From: Terfezia claveryi
Lineage: Eukaryota > Ascomycota > Pezizomycetes > Pezizales > Pezizaceae
DNA length: 64,000 nucleotides
Assembly (NCBI GenBank): GCA_015179025.1
Contig: WHUX01000203.1
Location: forward strand, 28,230-92,229
Direction: 5' to 3'
Shown: in pieces, positions 21,737 to 33,985 of the stretch
Layout of the letters: each line of letters starts with the position of its first letter
How positions within the stretch are numbered: the stretch's first letter is position 1
Notes under the pieces: generated by a model
Told to the model about the DNA's origin: nothing
Seen by the model: only the letters and a program-made list of their open reading frames with translations
Database searches by the model: none
Made by a program: the position numbers and the translations under genes

Positions 21737-24207
21737 ATGGAGTCTCATTCTCCAGTTGACCCTGCTTCCCTGCTAAACGTCATACCATATTGTAACATCC
21801 TGCCTACACCCCCTGGAACTGAAGCAGCGTGCGCAACCCCGCTCCTCCAACAGCCAACGAACCTTTCCCCAACAGATATCTCAACCATCTCCGCCAAACT
21901 CGAGGAAGTCAAAATCAGTGAAAACGCAAACAGCCTCAAACAACGCGACATACTCCCACAACCTGGACACGGACCTGTTCACTACTCAGGAGATGTACCC
22001 GCGGAGGTCTCAGAGCAATTTCTAAGGCCCTCTACAGATCCTTACCTAAGGGAACGCTTCTTTAATCACAAACTTCTAGACATTGTCTACGAGCTATGTG
22101 AGTCCCCATTCTCCCAAATGCCTAATCATCCCGATGTCTGACATGCTGATCATACCTATTTAGTTTATGATATTGAACGCGGACCACGTCAGCAGAAATG
22201 GCTGAAAAGGCTATTAGAAGATGTATGTAAAGTCTATAGTGCAAGGGAAACGTTAGCCTGGCAATATTTAAGTTAGCGAATCTTTTATAGAAATATACTA
22301 AGAAATGTTGATAGATTGAGGATAGATACCGTACGGTCGTGAAGGACCTTACCCAGACATGGGAGAAAGAGAAGACTGAGCTTGAGACCGACATGCGCGA
22401 GCTTGAGACCGAAATGCGCAGACAAAACACTGAGCTTGAGACCGAAATGCGCAGACAAAACACTGAGCTTGAGACCGAAATGCGTATACAAAAGACTAAT
22501 CTCGAATACGAACTCAAGCTGCAGCACAATGATGCCAAACATGACAAAGAGCTCCTGGAGAATAAATTCCAATCTGCGGAGAGGCGCACCATGGATCTTG
22601 AGCAGACATTCACACGCTGGAGATCCATGGCCAACCAGGACAAATCGAATAAACGTGGGGGTTCCATTACTCGTGCACAGTGTTGGGAAAAGGATGACGT
22701 TATCATCAAGGTCAAACCCACACTGAAGAAGAGTAATGAATTATCGGAAAAAGAGCTGAAAAGCCTCAACAAGACCTTCAAGAATATACCATCTAAGCCT
22801 GATGCCCCCGAGGCAGAGTGCTACGGGCCAATTCAGGATGCGGTGAACACCTTTGTACCCAATATTACATGCTATATTACCTCAAAACAGTTTTACTTGG
22901 CTGGTGAGGCCCCGGACCTATCTGTATGTCTTGTGAAAAGTATTCATGCACATACACATTTGTGTTATGGTATCATCGAAGCCAAACGGCCTGCAGAAGC
23001 CCTGGACATAGCATCAAATTTGGGGCAAGTAAAGGATTACATTCTCAGTCTCCTGCGTGCCCAGACAAGTCGAAACCGGTTCTGGGGCATTCTTACGAAT
23101 GTGAAGGAGAACATCTTGATTGAGATTCAACGTGGACAGACATCAGAGAACCCGCACACGATTACGAAATATGCCCCCATGGAATGGGCTGAAGTAATGA
23201 ACTATCTTCGGGATGTCACCAGTACAGTTGATCTTTGTCCTCCACCCTTGCACTTTGCAAAGGAGTTAGGTTCTATTGAAGAAATCATGACCGCTAGTGA
23301 AAAGTGGACCTTGGGTGAATTTTCGATGCCCAATAAATTGAAGAAAATGGTCGTCAAATGTTCTAAGCCTAGTCCACCAAAGGCCTACCACAGATTAGAG
23401 CTCAACATTCTTCGACATCTAGCGGCATGCAGAAAGCTGGACAAGGCACCAAAAAGCATCGTCAAGCTAGTTTGGGACCCGGCAATTAGAGCAGGAGACA
23501 ATTGTTATGAAATTTCAGACCCAGATTCGGACCCACCTATTCCTCGGATACAGTTTGGGATCGCCCCTGTAGGCCGCGAGTTTCAACTTGCTGCGTTTAC
23601 AACTCCAGCTGAATTTCAAAATGCAATTGATACTTTACTTGATGGCCTGAATTGGCTTCACCATATAGCCCGAGTCATCCACCGAGACATTCGTCCTGCT
23701 AATGTCATTTATGACTGGATTAGAAAAAGAGCGGTAATCATCGATTTCGACTGTGCATTCCAACTTCAGACTGGTGAAGCACAAAACGTACAATTAACAA
23801 CCTACGGCGGTGGACTGATTTGCCTCCCAACGGAAGTGCTTAAGTTGGCTCTGGAAAAGTTTGAACAGGGAAGGAAGCCAGTGATCCAGGATATATTGTA
23901 CCAACCACAGCCCGCACATGACTTGGGGGCGTTTGTGCTATTGGTATTGGCAACACTGTTTCCGGTGCAGTTTAAGGAGTTTCCGGCACACAGGCTACAA
24001 GAATCGGAGTCCAAAGCAGAAATACAAGAGCTGTTGGATCTTCACTCAGCATTAGCCGCAAGTAGCATATGGGGCACAATCTGGAATGGGGCGTTGCAGG
24101 GAAATGTGGAGGAGTTGAAACGGATTGGGAACCTCGGATGGTGGCCAAGGAGAGTCACGGCTGATACCCAAGGGAAAATCGGCGGTAGTGTTTCATTTGC
24201 TATCTAG
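21737..24207 (+). pseudogene. PD-(D/E)XK nuclease-protein kinase fusion (Crinkler/FunK1-like)
   Basis: A long plus-strand gene. The first part (ATG 21,737) is broken by TGA 22,139, TAG near 22,274 and a frameshift near 22,317; from 22,315 about 630 codons run intact to TAG 24,205. Counting from 22,339: residues ~5-60 are a charged coiled coil with 11-residue repeats ELETEMRRQNT; ~150-240 carry APDLSV (Asp ~193) and IIEAKRP (Glu ~214, Lys ~216), the PD-(D/E)XK nuclease signature; ~330-600 are kinase-like with Lys ~340, Glu ~354, VIHRDIRPANVIYD (HRD Asp ~450) and IIDFDCA (DFD for DFG, Asp ~469). The Gly-rich loop is not recognisable. Nuclease plus kinase is an architecture described for Crinkler-type fungal effectors and FunK1-like kinases. 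Catalytic residues are present; whether the protein is made is unknown. Confidence 0.8.
22382..22500 (+). repeat. 33-bp in-frame coding repeat
   Basis: Three to four near-identical units of GAGCTTGAGACCGAAATGCG plus 13 bases encode the 11-residue coiled-coil repeat of the kinase protein. Near-identity suggests recent expansion or slippage. Confidence 0.85.
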
Positions 24208-25575
24208 CGTGCAGTATCAGACTGGCAGAAAGAGGCACTAAGTTACCTTTCTTATTTGCTCATTTTTTCTTGCTTTGTATGCCTCTTACCTTTGTACTTT
24301 CATCACTGTTCACCACTCTACATACCCTTATGTACAATATACTGGTACTGGCATCCCTAGTTACTGTTAAGGAACCGATAAGGGCAGAGAAAATGCCTAG
24401 TAGAAAGTCATGTTGTAACCAATTTACAACCAAGGGCAATCCTAGTTAAGTTGAGGGTGACACCATTAATACTCCGTGCGATACACAGTGAGAGGGTAGT
24501 ACAGGTAGGCGAAGTATGCCTCTGCTGCATTTTACCTGTGCCCTTCTCCCTCTTCCTTCTTCCTAAGCAGTTGCTCTAGCTCTCCTCAGTGCCACGACTG
24601 TCTCATCTTGGCCTTTCTAATTTTCCGGCTCTCGTTATCTCGTTATGTAGGTAAGGCTCCATAGACGTACAGATTTTAATTAAAAAAAAATTAAAAAAAT
24701 GTAGGTATCTCGTTATCTCGTCATCTGTCATTCACACCCGTCGGGACCCTCGAGAGTCGTGCCAGCCCACTCTCGCGGGTCTGAGGAAAGTACATTTGTC
24801 GGCCTTGGCTATAAGGACCACCTTGTATATATCATCGCTCTTCTTACACTTTCCTTCGCTCTCTATCTAACGTCTATATATACAATACAATACTTGGTTC
24901 TCAAGCCTTGTTGCATCCGCTATCGCCTCCGCAACCCCTGCGACGCACCTCACACTCGCGTAAGTACAAGACACTTGGGCAATACTCCCGGGACTTTTGG
25001 TGAAAAGTATTCAGTGACTGCTAAAGTTGTTCAGTGGCTGCAAAGATCTTTTCATGGGTTGCAACAATCAGTTTAGTAGCCTACGATAGCCTTTGCTTGT
25101 GAATTAGGCATTTGAGCTGGTCGAGTATATTTGCTTCCTGAGATCATGCGGTTATTTAACCAGACTCGGTTCATCATTTTCCAAGGACTGAGCGAAAGGT
25201 CGCTCTCAACAACGAAAAGGCCCCCGACGTCGGCGAAAAGCGCACTTTGTTCCGCTCGAGCTACTGAGCAAGAATATCTACATTTTATTGTTTATCGATA
25301 CGAACTACAAAATCCCCCGAGGGTCAAGTTTTTGCTTGCCTACTAGCGAAACCCGCCCTGACCCGACCCGTGGCGCACACTATTCAAGTCAATCTACTCC
25401 AATTCAACTTGAACTTCAAAAGTTCGCCAATGTACCTCAATTGCTCGCAAGCATATGGCGAATCGATATATTTAATAGCACAACATAGATACCTTTACAA
25501 TAGGTGATCTTGTTAGCTTGCGAATTCCTAGCATTGATTGAGCTTCTCCCGACCATTGCCGGATTTTTTGTAGAT
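24208..25575. other. Gene-poor interval with one shared repeat
   Basis: The 3' flank of the kinase gene contains no recognised coding frame. 24,700-24,915 is homologous to 17,640-17,850 and looks promoter- or LTR-like (GGCTATAAGGACC, then a pyrimidine-rich stretch). An A/T run occurs at 24,677-24,700. Confidence 0.45.
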
Positions 25576-25710
25576 TTGTCTACAAGCCTTTTTTTTTTTT
25601 TTTTTTTTTAAATACTGAGTACTCCTATGCAGCCCCAACGAGGAGCTATGAGGAGCCACCTGGAAGCCCGGTGGATTCAAGGGGGAGGCAAGTTAATTGT
25701 CTACAAGCCT
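25576..25710 (-). mobile_element. SINE insertion with 14-bp target duplication
   Basis: A 107-bp body (25,590-25,696) in minus orientation ends in a 20-base T run (poly(A) on its own strand). It is flanked by the exact duplication TTGTCTACAAGCCT at 25,576-25,589 and 25,697-25,710. A long TSD plus a poly(A) tail is the hallmark of LINE-mobilised retroposition. It interrupts the integrase-like relic. Confidence 0.88.
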
Positions 25711-26019
25711 CATCCTGACCGACACCAGCTATATTGTGAATATGGCCTACTAGATCGATACTATCCAACTAGAGAATTGGAGCGGCTTCCTTCTACTATT
25801 AGACCAGCCTATCTAGAGTCTATTCCATTGGAATGGCAAAGTCAAAAACCGAAGTCGCTACATGAAGTTGCACGTCTTACCTCAGCTGGATCTATAGTTC
25901 GCTGCAAATGCAAAGGCCTATGTTCTGACCGTCGCTGCCAATGCAAAAAAGAAGGACGTTCATGTACTACCCACTGCCACACTGGGTCAGGACCGCATCC
26001 ATGTACAAATTCATTTTAA
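25711..26019 (+). pseudogene. Integrase C-terminal tail with Cys-rich (CXC-like) motif
   Basis: After a YKPHPDRHQLYCEYGLLDRYY segment, SLHEVARL precedes a Cys array CKCKGLCSDRRCQCKKEGRSC...CHTG. This order (an S-L-R/H-E-A-like helix, then a Cys cluster) is found at the C-terminus of Ginger/KRBA2-type retroviral-like integrases. No catalytic core is visible upstream; a SINE sits between this tail and anything further 5'. Probably a fragment of an integrase-bearing transposon. Confidence 0.55.
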
Positions 26020-26035
26020 GAGCTGGCAGGGTGTT

Positions 26036-26178
26036 AAGCAAGCGGGGGATTGAGCAAGTGGGTGATTCAAGCGGGGGATTAGGATTGGGCAAGCGGGGGA
26101 TTGAGCAAGTGGGTGATTCAAGTGGGGGATTAGGATTGGGCAAGCGGGAGTGGAGGATTGAGCAAGCGGGGGATGGCA
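26036..26178 (+). repeat. ~54-bp minisatellite
   Basis: Two and a half units built from GCAAGCGGGGGATTGAGCAA and GGGTGATTCAAG blocks; G-rich on the plus strand. Confidence 0.8.
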
Positions 26179-26184
26179 GAGCTT

Positions 26185-26915
26185 TTCTTATGTGTATATC
26201 TTATGTATAACATTTTTAGTCTCGATAACTACATATGTGATATTTATGCCATCCCGGAACGGCCCGGCCCGTTCATATCGGTATGGACTGAAATCCCGGA
26301 ACGGCCCAGAACATAGACATGCATATCGTGTATGTAACTTTTGTCTCTTCGAGAAATGTTCTAAGTTCAAACCGTAACTTTGCGTGCACCCAGTTAAGCC
26401 CGAGTTCGTGACCATGAACTGGCTTGCTGGCTCTCTCCATAAACCTATATTCCGACAATATTGCCTTGATCACCGGCTCGCCCCTAATAGTCGACAGGTG
26501 GTGGAGTCCGATTTCCCAACCCTGTGGGGCCAACATTTCTGAGGCCCCCTGTCGGTTCTCAGTCATGTATACGCTGACAGTGTGTGTCGGTCTATTTTGA
26601 ACTCCTGATGCCAAAATCTTGGGAGGTGCGAGCCCCAACTCATGCGGTCCTCAGCTCATGTCCTTACTTGGGGCTGGAGAGCTTGTCACTGATTTAAGGT
26701 TGCTGCTTGTGCTCAATTTGAGTGTAAAGTACATTCATTTATTACAAATGCTTGACACGGGTAAAGAAACAAGGGCAACAGACTAATACACGCATCTCAT
26801 TGAATCAAGGACACAAAGGAAATGCACCCATGTCAACTTGTCTCAGATCAAGTATTCCTAACTGTTTGCAATAGTTCATGTTGGTGGTTTTGATCCACCG
26901 GCTTGGTGGTTCCAA
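26185..26915. other. No gene recognised
   Basis: Contains a duplicated ATCCCGGAACGGCCC motif (26,250 and 26,292). The open frames lack recognisable motifs. Confidence 0.4.
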
Positions 26916-26917
26916 CC

Positions 26918-28130
26918 TTAGACATTCTGGAGCCGGGTACCTATTTCCTCAGCCTTAGGATGTCCTCTAAGCAAAAGGCCGATGACACCCTTTAACCCAT
27001 CCAACTTCGCCTCAGTGTCGACCTTGCCCTTCTTTAGCTGTTCCAACTCCGCCTCAGTGTCGGCCTTGCCCTTCTTTAGCGGTTCCAACTCCGCCTCAGT
27101 GCCTTTCCTTAGCTGTTCCAACTCTACCTCTGTGCCCTTCTTTAGCTGTTCCAACCCCGCCTTGGTCTCCTCTTTAGACGCCTTTGCATTCAAATCCTGA
27201 ACAGATGGAACCAGGCCCTCCTCTTTTGCCTTATCAAAAAACTTCTTCCTCTTTGCAGCTAGTGCTTTGACACCCCAGGCCCTCGCCTTTACCATGAGGG
27301 TGGTATTTTGCTCCCTGGCATGAAGGACAAAACTTTTCAATTGGAATCCTGAATTGGCTTTTGTCAACGTAAAGCCTGGCTGCAAGGCCCAGCCAGGTAG
27401 GAGTTTCCTTGCAGCTGTAATAAACATACTGATATCTTGGGCTGTTGCTACAGTCCATCCCAGGGTGGTTGAAATCTTGGTAAGGGAGGTAGTTTCTAGC
27501 CAGCTAATTGCTTCGAGAGCATCTGAGAGGGTGACTGTGTGTATGATTACATTGAGTGGATTGAGGAAGGCTGATGTTACAAACTTAATAAGTGTATGAG
27601 TATCATTAGCATTGGCCAGCCGGAGGGTGCGTGCTACAAGAGAAACTTCACAATGAATGAAGCGAGTATAGTCTTTCCTAGTTATAAAGTACCCGGTCAG
27701 GTTGCAATCGTCAAATTCTAGCTCTAGAGTATTGTCGGGGTTGGGAATAGATTCATAGCCAATGTAGGTGAATATATAAGAATACAGTTAGTAAAAGGAA
27801 AACCAATACAGTAGTTGAATTAGTTACTTACCAAGCTTGCAATTTCTCTGATTGTGACAGAACGAAATCTGGTTACTGCCTTTGTATTTTTCCTCGTCTT
27901 AGTGACATATTCTTTAACCCTCTGTTTACTTCCTACAGCCAAAACCACAGCCTGTGACTCCTTGGAGCCTGTTTGATGAGTGCTTCTGCCATGTCAACCA
28001 TGTCTTGCGTGTGACGATAGCTGTGCTGGCAACCCTCGGGAATGGTTGGCGGTTCACTATACACAGAGATATCACTCAATGCATCGCTGTCAGACCCTGA
28101 GGACCCAGTGGAAGAAGTTGATAAACGACC
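26918..28130 (-). pseudogene. Unrecognised coiled-coil protein gene, broken
   Basis: Minus-strand coding text runs from about 28,130 to the TAA at 26,918. An N-terminal acidic Ser-rich piece with ATG at 28,001 reads MVDMAEALIKQAP, then needs a one-base shift near 27,960 to continue as QAVVLAVGSKQRVKEYV. A candidate intron starts with GTAAGT (minus strand, 27,831) and has a TACTAAC branch sequence at about 27,790. The next exon gives FDDCNLTGYFITRKDYTRF and a ~350-residue helical protein ending in 11-residue repeats ELEQLKKGKADTEA, probably a coiled coil. No family recognised. Confidence 0.5.
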
Positions 28131-28867
28131 TGCCTATATACATTGACCAACGGAGTCGGAGGTCCTACTTGGGGCTGTGAAAGAGGTACTCATCGTTATT
28201 GTATTGAGATCGAAGTGTTTGTATGTGATTTAGATGATTCGCTGTTGTTATTATTCAGTATAGTAGGGACGGATGTGGGTAAAGAAGAAGGAATGGCAAA
28301 GCCTAAGGTTGTATACTTATTAGCATCAAACATTCTTAGTCAATAGATCTCGGTGCCACTGCCACAAACGCTAACTAATTAATCTCATGCCAAGACTCTG
28401 GTTGTGCTTCTGATCTTGGCAGAGACTGACTAGTCTCATGTTGCCTACTCCACGTTAAATAAGAGCTCGGACATCTAGCCGGTAAGTAACAAAAATGGAT
28501 AAAGCGATGCCATATGGACCAACTTAGAGCAACTCCACTGCATAATAAAATAGATAGCGAGCAAGGTAGTATCGAACATTTTTTGCAGATTTGTTTCAAC
28601 CTGTATCATACTTTGTGGTATTTGGCATAATGTTGCTAGTGGGGTAGCTAGTCTTGTATGTAGATACTAGGCATAGAATTGGCTGGAGGTTGAAAGTCCG
28701 TACCAATTATAGATGCTTGCTATAGAACCTGCTAGAATTCCACTAGTTATTGCCCGCTTAACCCATTGTTCAGGATAACTATGTTTTTTAGCACTGTGAC
28801 AAAATGAAGTGGACAGGGTTGTAATGGTTGCCACACAGGATTTCTAAGCGGAAATCACCCACTTTTG
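28131..28867. other. No gene recognised
   Basis: No coherent frame or repeat beyond short AT-rich stretches. Confidence 0.4.
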
Positions 28868-28966
28868 AGTATTTTTTTTTTTTCTTAAAAATACTTGTTA
28901 CTTTTATGCAGTCCCGTGATGGAGCTATTCAGAAACCTGGGTAGATTTAGGGGTAAGGCATGTTAA
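28868..28966 (-). repeat. SINE-like repeat, copy 3
   Basis: Same family as 25,590-25,696: T-run at 28,870-28,882, GCAGTCCCGTGATGGAGC body, and a right end GGCATGTTAA equivalent to GGCAAGTTAA of the other copy. Target duplication not evident. Confidence 0.65.
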
Positions 28967-29205
28967 TCTATTGAAAGATAATGAGCTGGTAGGGTGTGGA
29001 GATAAAACTTAAATTAGGAACCAATCGAGTTTGCCTAATTGGTGTCAGAGGCCCTAAGCATACTCGGGAGCAAGCTGCCATTCCACCACAACCTTCTCTG
29101 GCTCGTTACTACCTGGATTCCCTGCTCCACCTCATTGTCTCCTGAATGCCCTCCTCTAGCTCATATGCATCCCGATGACCTGTCGCTCTAGCCTATAGCA
29201 TCTGG

Positions 29206-31556
29206 GTTAGAATGAATGCAGTACATTCCATTCATTCTGCTTATGCCTTGCTATAACGTGACTGACAGGGTTTCCAATCAAAATAGAGTTTCCGATCACT
29301 TGAGACATACTAACCTTTTTTGGTAATCCCTTAGTATAGGCAAGCATAGCATTCAGTATTCCTTCCGCTTAAATGAATATCTATGGAAACAATTATACTC
29401 TACAACATGGCTATGCTTACGTCCCGCCAAAACCAACCTAAGATCATTACCTGCTCCGGCCAATATGACCTCTCCAACATTTTCTATCTGCTCCTTCTAA
29501 CCTCTCACATAGGCTCAATATCAAGTGGACAAGATTATAAGACCTCGAAGGCCTTTATCAAGTACCTATATTCATATGAAAATAGATTTGCTTGTGCAAG
29601 CTAAAGTTAGGATGCCTTAAACTATAGGGCACTAAGCTGCAGAAAATTCGAAATTCAATAAGTAGTCATTATAGGAATTGAACCTGTTTATTTGTACTAA
29701 CTTGAACCCCTCCCCCATATGCTTCTAAAGGCTGCCTCAAGACCATTCTTATTCTCTATGGTGAGGTCCCCACGATGTTTAGACTTCTATACCCTCTACA
29801 TTTTTGTTTTTAAATAATACTACATACTGCCGAGATGCTGTAAATCTTTGATAACTACTATATACTCAGAATTATCCTTATGTTCAACTGAGCACTCAAT
29901 CTAGCTAACTTTAATACTATAAAAGCGAATTCAGTGAATGATTTTATATTTGATATAGTATTTAAGCTAAGGTCTAGTATTACATCTAAGATACTATCCA
30001 TTGATCTAGCATCTACCTTAACCTTCAATCTCCTATCAATTTAAAGTATATATCCAACTTTATATTAACCTAGTATTTGGAGTAGCATTGAGTTTGCCTT
30101 TCCAAGGCCTATGCTAGTCTCAGCTATGCTTGTAGTTATTAAGACATCTAATGTGTGTCAGTGGCTGTACTCGAGAGGAGTATATGGGGTTTGTAAGCAT
30201 CAGGCTGGGCTGTCAGAGTTATCCTATTGTTCCATTGGTGTTGTAGTAGTGCTAGAGAAGGCTTAAGTATAGTCAAGTAGATTAGAGAGAGACTACGTGG
30301 GAGTTCAAAGTAGGTTTTACTAAGTTTTCGGAATTGTAGATTTTTGAAAAGTAGTAGTCTAAATTAGAGCCTTTCTATCTTAGTATATATATACTTCTTC
30401 TTTACTATTAATTAAAGATATAGTTGAGAGCCCTTCTAGTAATTGTTAGCTACACTTATCCAATATTTGGCCTGTATGAGAGCAAGAGGGGGGGAGGGAG
30501 TAGGGGAGCAGGGGGCTACTACAAAAGGTAGCAATTTAAGACTCCTATAACTATTATAGACCTCTATATAGCTGTATACTATGCTTTAATGTAGGCTGTT
30601 GCAAAGACATGAGGGGGAGGTTCAGGTAGCATCAATCAGAAGTATTTAATTCATATAATAACTGCTTTTGGAATTTCTAATCTTGTGCAAGTTAGTGCCC
30701 TATAGTTTAAGGCATTCTAGCTTCGGCTTGTGTAAGTAAACCTATTCTCATATGAATATAGGTACTTGGTAAAGGCCTCCGAGGTCTTATAACCTTATCC
30801 ACTTGATATTGAGCCTATGTGGGAGGTTAGTAAGAGTTGGTAGAAAATGTTAGAGAGATTATATTAGCCAGAGGGAGTAATGATCTTAGGTTGGTTTTGG
30901 CGGGACCTAAGCATAGCCATGTTGTAGAGCGTAATTGTTTCCATAGATATTAATTCAGGCAGAAAGGATACTGAACGCTGTGCTTGCCTACACCAGAGGA
31001 TTACCAAAAATGATTAGTATGTCTCATGTGATCAGAAACCCTGTCTTGATCGGAAACCCTATCGGTCACGTTACAAGATGCAGTCGTCTATCATATGGTA
31101 TATTTTCTGCTTAGCCATGTGGCTCGCAGCGGCTTGCATATCAAATGGCATGCTTCTTGCTTAGCCATACGGCTTGCAGCAGCTTGCATATTATATAGAT
31201 GCTTCCTGCCTAACCATATGGCTAACAGCAGCTTGCATATCATATGATATGCTTTATGACATTCCTCACATATATGGTGTGCTTCATGTCTAGCTTTATG
31301 GCTTGCAACAGACATCTGCTTCTTCTCCTTCTTCTTCTCTTTAAGATGTGTGTTCATACATGTATATATATCTCATTCATTGCCTACTTGATAGGTATCA
31401 CTTTACACATCACTTCATCATTTGACTACATTACAATACACACACTCTATATGCATTTGAATGTCTTCTTTATATTTATCTCTCTGCTGTAACTAACTCG
31501 CTCTATTCGCACATCCTTTTATTGGATACTTAGATCTCTCCGCTCACCTATTTCTA
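29206..31556 (+). repeat. 450-bp interspersed repeat, copy 3, split by a TIR element
   Basis: 29,206-29,255 begins GTTAGAATGAATGCAGTAC, and 31,072-31,556 is the remainder, ending CTCACCTATTTCTAAAA. The break corresponds to CTTGCTATA in copy 2. Candidate duplications TCTGG/TCCGG lie at the outer ends. Confidence 0.78.
29256..31071. mobile_element. 1.8-kb TIR element with ~465-bp terminal inverted repeats
   Basis: Left ACGTGACTGACAGGG and right CCCTATCGGTCACGT are inverted. The inverted homology continues inward to about 29,725 and 30,600, for example TGTCTCATG/CTTGAGACATACTAA and the TTAGTGCCCTATAG blocks at 29,625 and 30,690. TA duplications at 29,254-29,255 and 31,072-31,073. No transposase is readable in the ~870-bp centre, so it is probably non-autonomous. 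Confidence 0.85.
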
Positions 31557-33985
31557 AAATCCGGACGACCTTCCTTCAGCTTATGGCATCCCAATGCCCT
31601 CCCTTCAACTTATGGTGTTAACATCGTGCTCTTGTCTCTGCTGCCTCCTCTAATGTGTCTTTACCGAGTTCAACTACGCCCGTTGCAGCTTACATGGATC
31701 AGTTCAGAAGGGATGTTATAGATACCTGCTTGTGAAATGAAGTGTACCCAAGGTGGAGTGTATACTTGCAAACAAACAGAGTCAATGTCAATAGTATTTT
31801 GAAATACTATATACATAAAAGGTTACCCGATTGGAGATAGTAATACTGTATTAATTCATAAGTAAGGATGCAATCTTATTTATAAACGGGCGGTCAGAGG
31901 GGACTTGAATTTACTATCTTATACACAATACTAGCTTAAACACGGAGTACTGTCTAATAAAAGGATTTCTCGAAAAAAAAAAAAAAAAAAAAAACCGGAA
32001 CAACCGTCAGTGGTATAATTGGTATCTAGTTATACAATCTCCTCTCCAAGTATAATTGTAGCATATTGAACAACCTCCTCTTTAGTAATATAATGTCTCT
32101 ACTCCTTATCACTTCTATCTGCCTCCTTCTTATCATCCTAAACCTTAAAGTCGAAACCTTCATCTTCCGTTCTGTGGTTGCAAAATAGAGGTTGCTTGAG
32201 GTTTTTGGCTTGTTGTTTCCATATTGGGTCTAGCACAAAATTCCAATGGAATTGAGATTGAAACAAGTGATAGTAATAAGTGAAAGAAACTGGCTACCCT
32301 TGTTAATGTTGACAGACATTATTACTATACTACTGTCCTACAAGAAAAATTTGCTGTCTAATACACGATTCAGATATCTCGGCCAAAATTAGGCTGTTTT
32401 ACTGCTATCTTATATTCTAGTACTATTCTGCTGAGTAGTACTGTCTTACCTGTAAAATAATATAGTAGCAGATAACTAACTCTAGTCAGTAGTACCGGCC
32501 CCCAACTTGACCTATGAATAGTGGTCTCAAAAGTACTGCCTCTAACTGACTACCCTAGGTATCAGATTATGTAAAGCACAGAAGTGTGTACAGTGATAGG
32601 TATATTTAGTGGAGCTTTTCTAGAAGCTTATAGGATTACTGGAAGATATCACATCATATACAGAGCACAGCAAGGAATGTGACGAGTATGCTTAGTCTCG
32701 ATCAGAGCCTCATTATCGTCGACTAAGTATGCTGGGTTGCTGGATATAATACTTTAGTGTCAGGTTTGACATCTGGCTGCATGATATTACCTCTGCGAAG
32801 GGTAGTATACCCAGACTAGTAGATATTTATATTCAACTAAGCGAGTGGCATAGTTTGGTTGATTTGTGTATTGTCACCAAGCACTCAGTGGGGAACGCTT
32901 ACACCCTTTAAGTTATTAATCAGGGTCAACTCCACATGATACACAGAGGTGCAGCCTGACCAATACCTTCCTCTGCATTCCCACAATCCTTCACCATAGC
33001 TATGACAACTACTATAACAAGTACAATAACAACCATGATAACAACTACGACAACCACTATAACTATCAAGAGCCCATAAGGTCTGTCCTCAGTAACAGCA
33101 ATCATGAGAATACAAGTCAGGCCAAAGAAAGATTAAGATACCCTACTGTACCCTTGGTGCTGCCACCGCTGGCAGTCTGACCCTCTTGAACAATAGACTG
33201 TAAATTAGTCCTCACTCTCGAGATTTTTTCGGGCGGCTGCTAACATTTCTGCCCTTCTCTAGGCTTGGAAAACATTTTATGGCATGTATTCTCTTTCCTG
33301 CACAACTGCTACCTCTTGTAGTAGGTATAATACACCTCCATACATCGCAGGTACTATGCAAAGCAACCCCACTCAATCCCAAGTAGAATGTTGCATGCTC
33401 ATCTGAAGCAAATCTCTACATAGCCAACTACCTTAGGAAAGCATTAGTGCTCCACTCATATAGGCTTTTGAGATTTATTTTGGGAAGTTGTGTTTGGATA
33501 GTTTCTTGAAGAGGCTTGTTTCAATATTCCTCCTCGCAAAGTCGTTTATTGAGATGCAGTGATAGCAGGACCAGATGACTTAACCTTTGCTCTCTGTAGT
33601 CTCTAGCGCAAGATAGGGAACACTCGGAGTCTACTGTCTCTTCGCGAGAAGTATAAACTACTTGTGGTTATGCAAAGTGACTCCTGACTACAAAAATATA
33701 GCATTAGGATAACAATGCTTCTCACACAAACTGACTCGGGTCAAATGGTCAGTATAGCATTTATATAGGACTGGAGCTTTGCTGCCTTTCCGTAGGTATT
33801 ATGGTATTGAGGGGTGGGATGTCTACTCCTAGCAGGATCAGGTATGACCTTGGGCTAAGAGATATAAGGGAAGGAAGGGCAGCGAGTCCGGGACTTCGGT
33901 TCTGTGATGAGCAGCTGGTTAAAAAATATATCAACAGGAGCAAGAAAATAAAATAAATGGTGAAAAAAGAGGTGGTGCAATTGGA
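31557..33985. other. No gene recognised
   Basis: Contains an A22 tract at 31,974-31,995, possibly a retroposon tail, and a TATAACAA/ACAACTA-rich low-complexity stretch at 33,000-33,070. Plus-strand frames have many stops. The end (33,960-34,045) reads as a short open frame with NKEIDKYF that recurs near 48,080. Confidence 0.4.

Noticed and set aside
25590..25690. N-terminal MQPQRGAMRSHLEARWIQGG of the 25,627 ORF as true protein start
   Set aside because: These residues come from the SINE insertion flanked by its own target duplication, not from the integrase-like gene.
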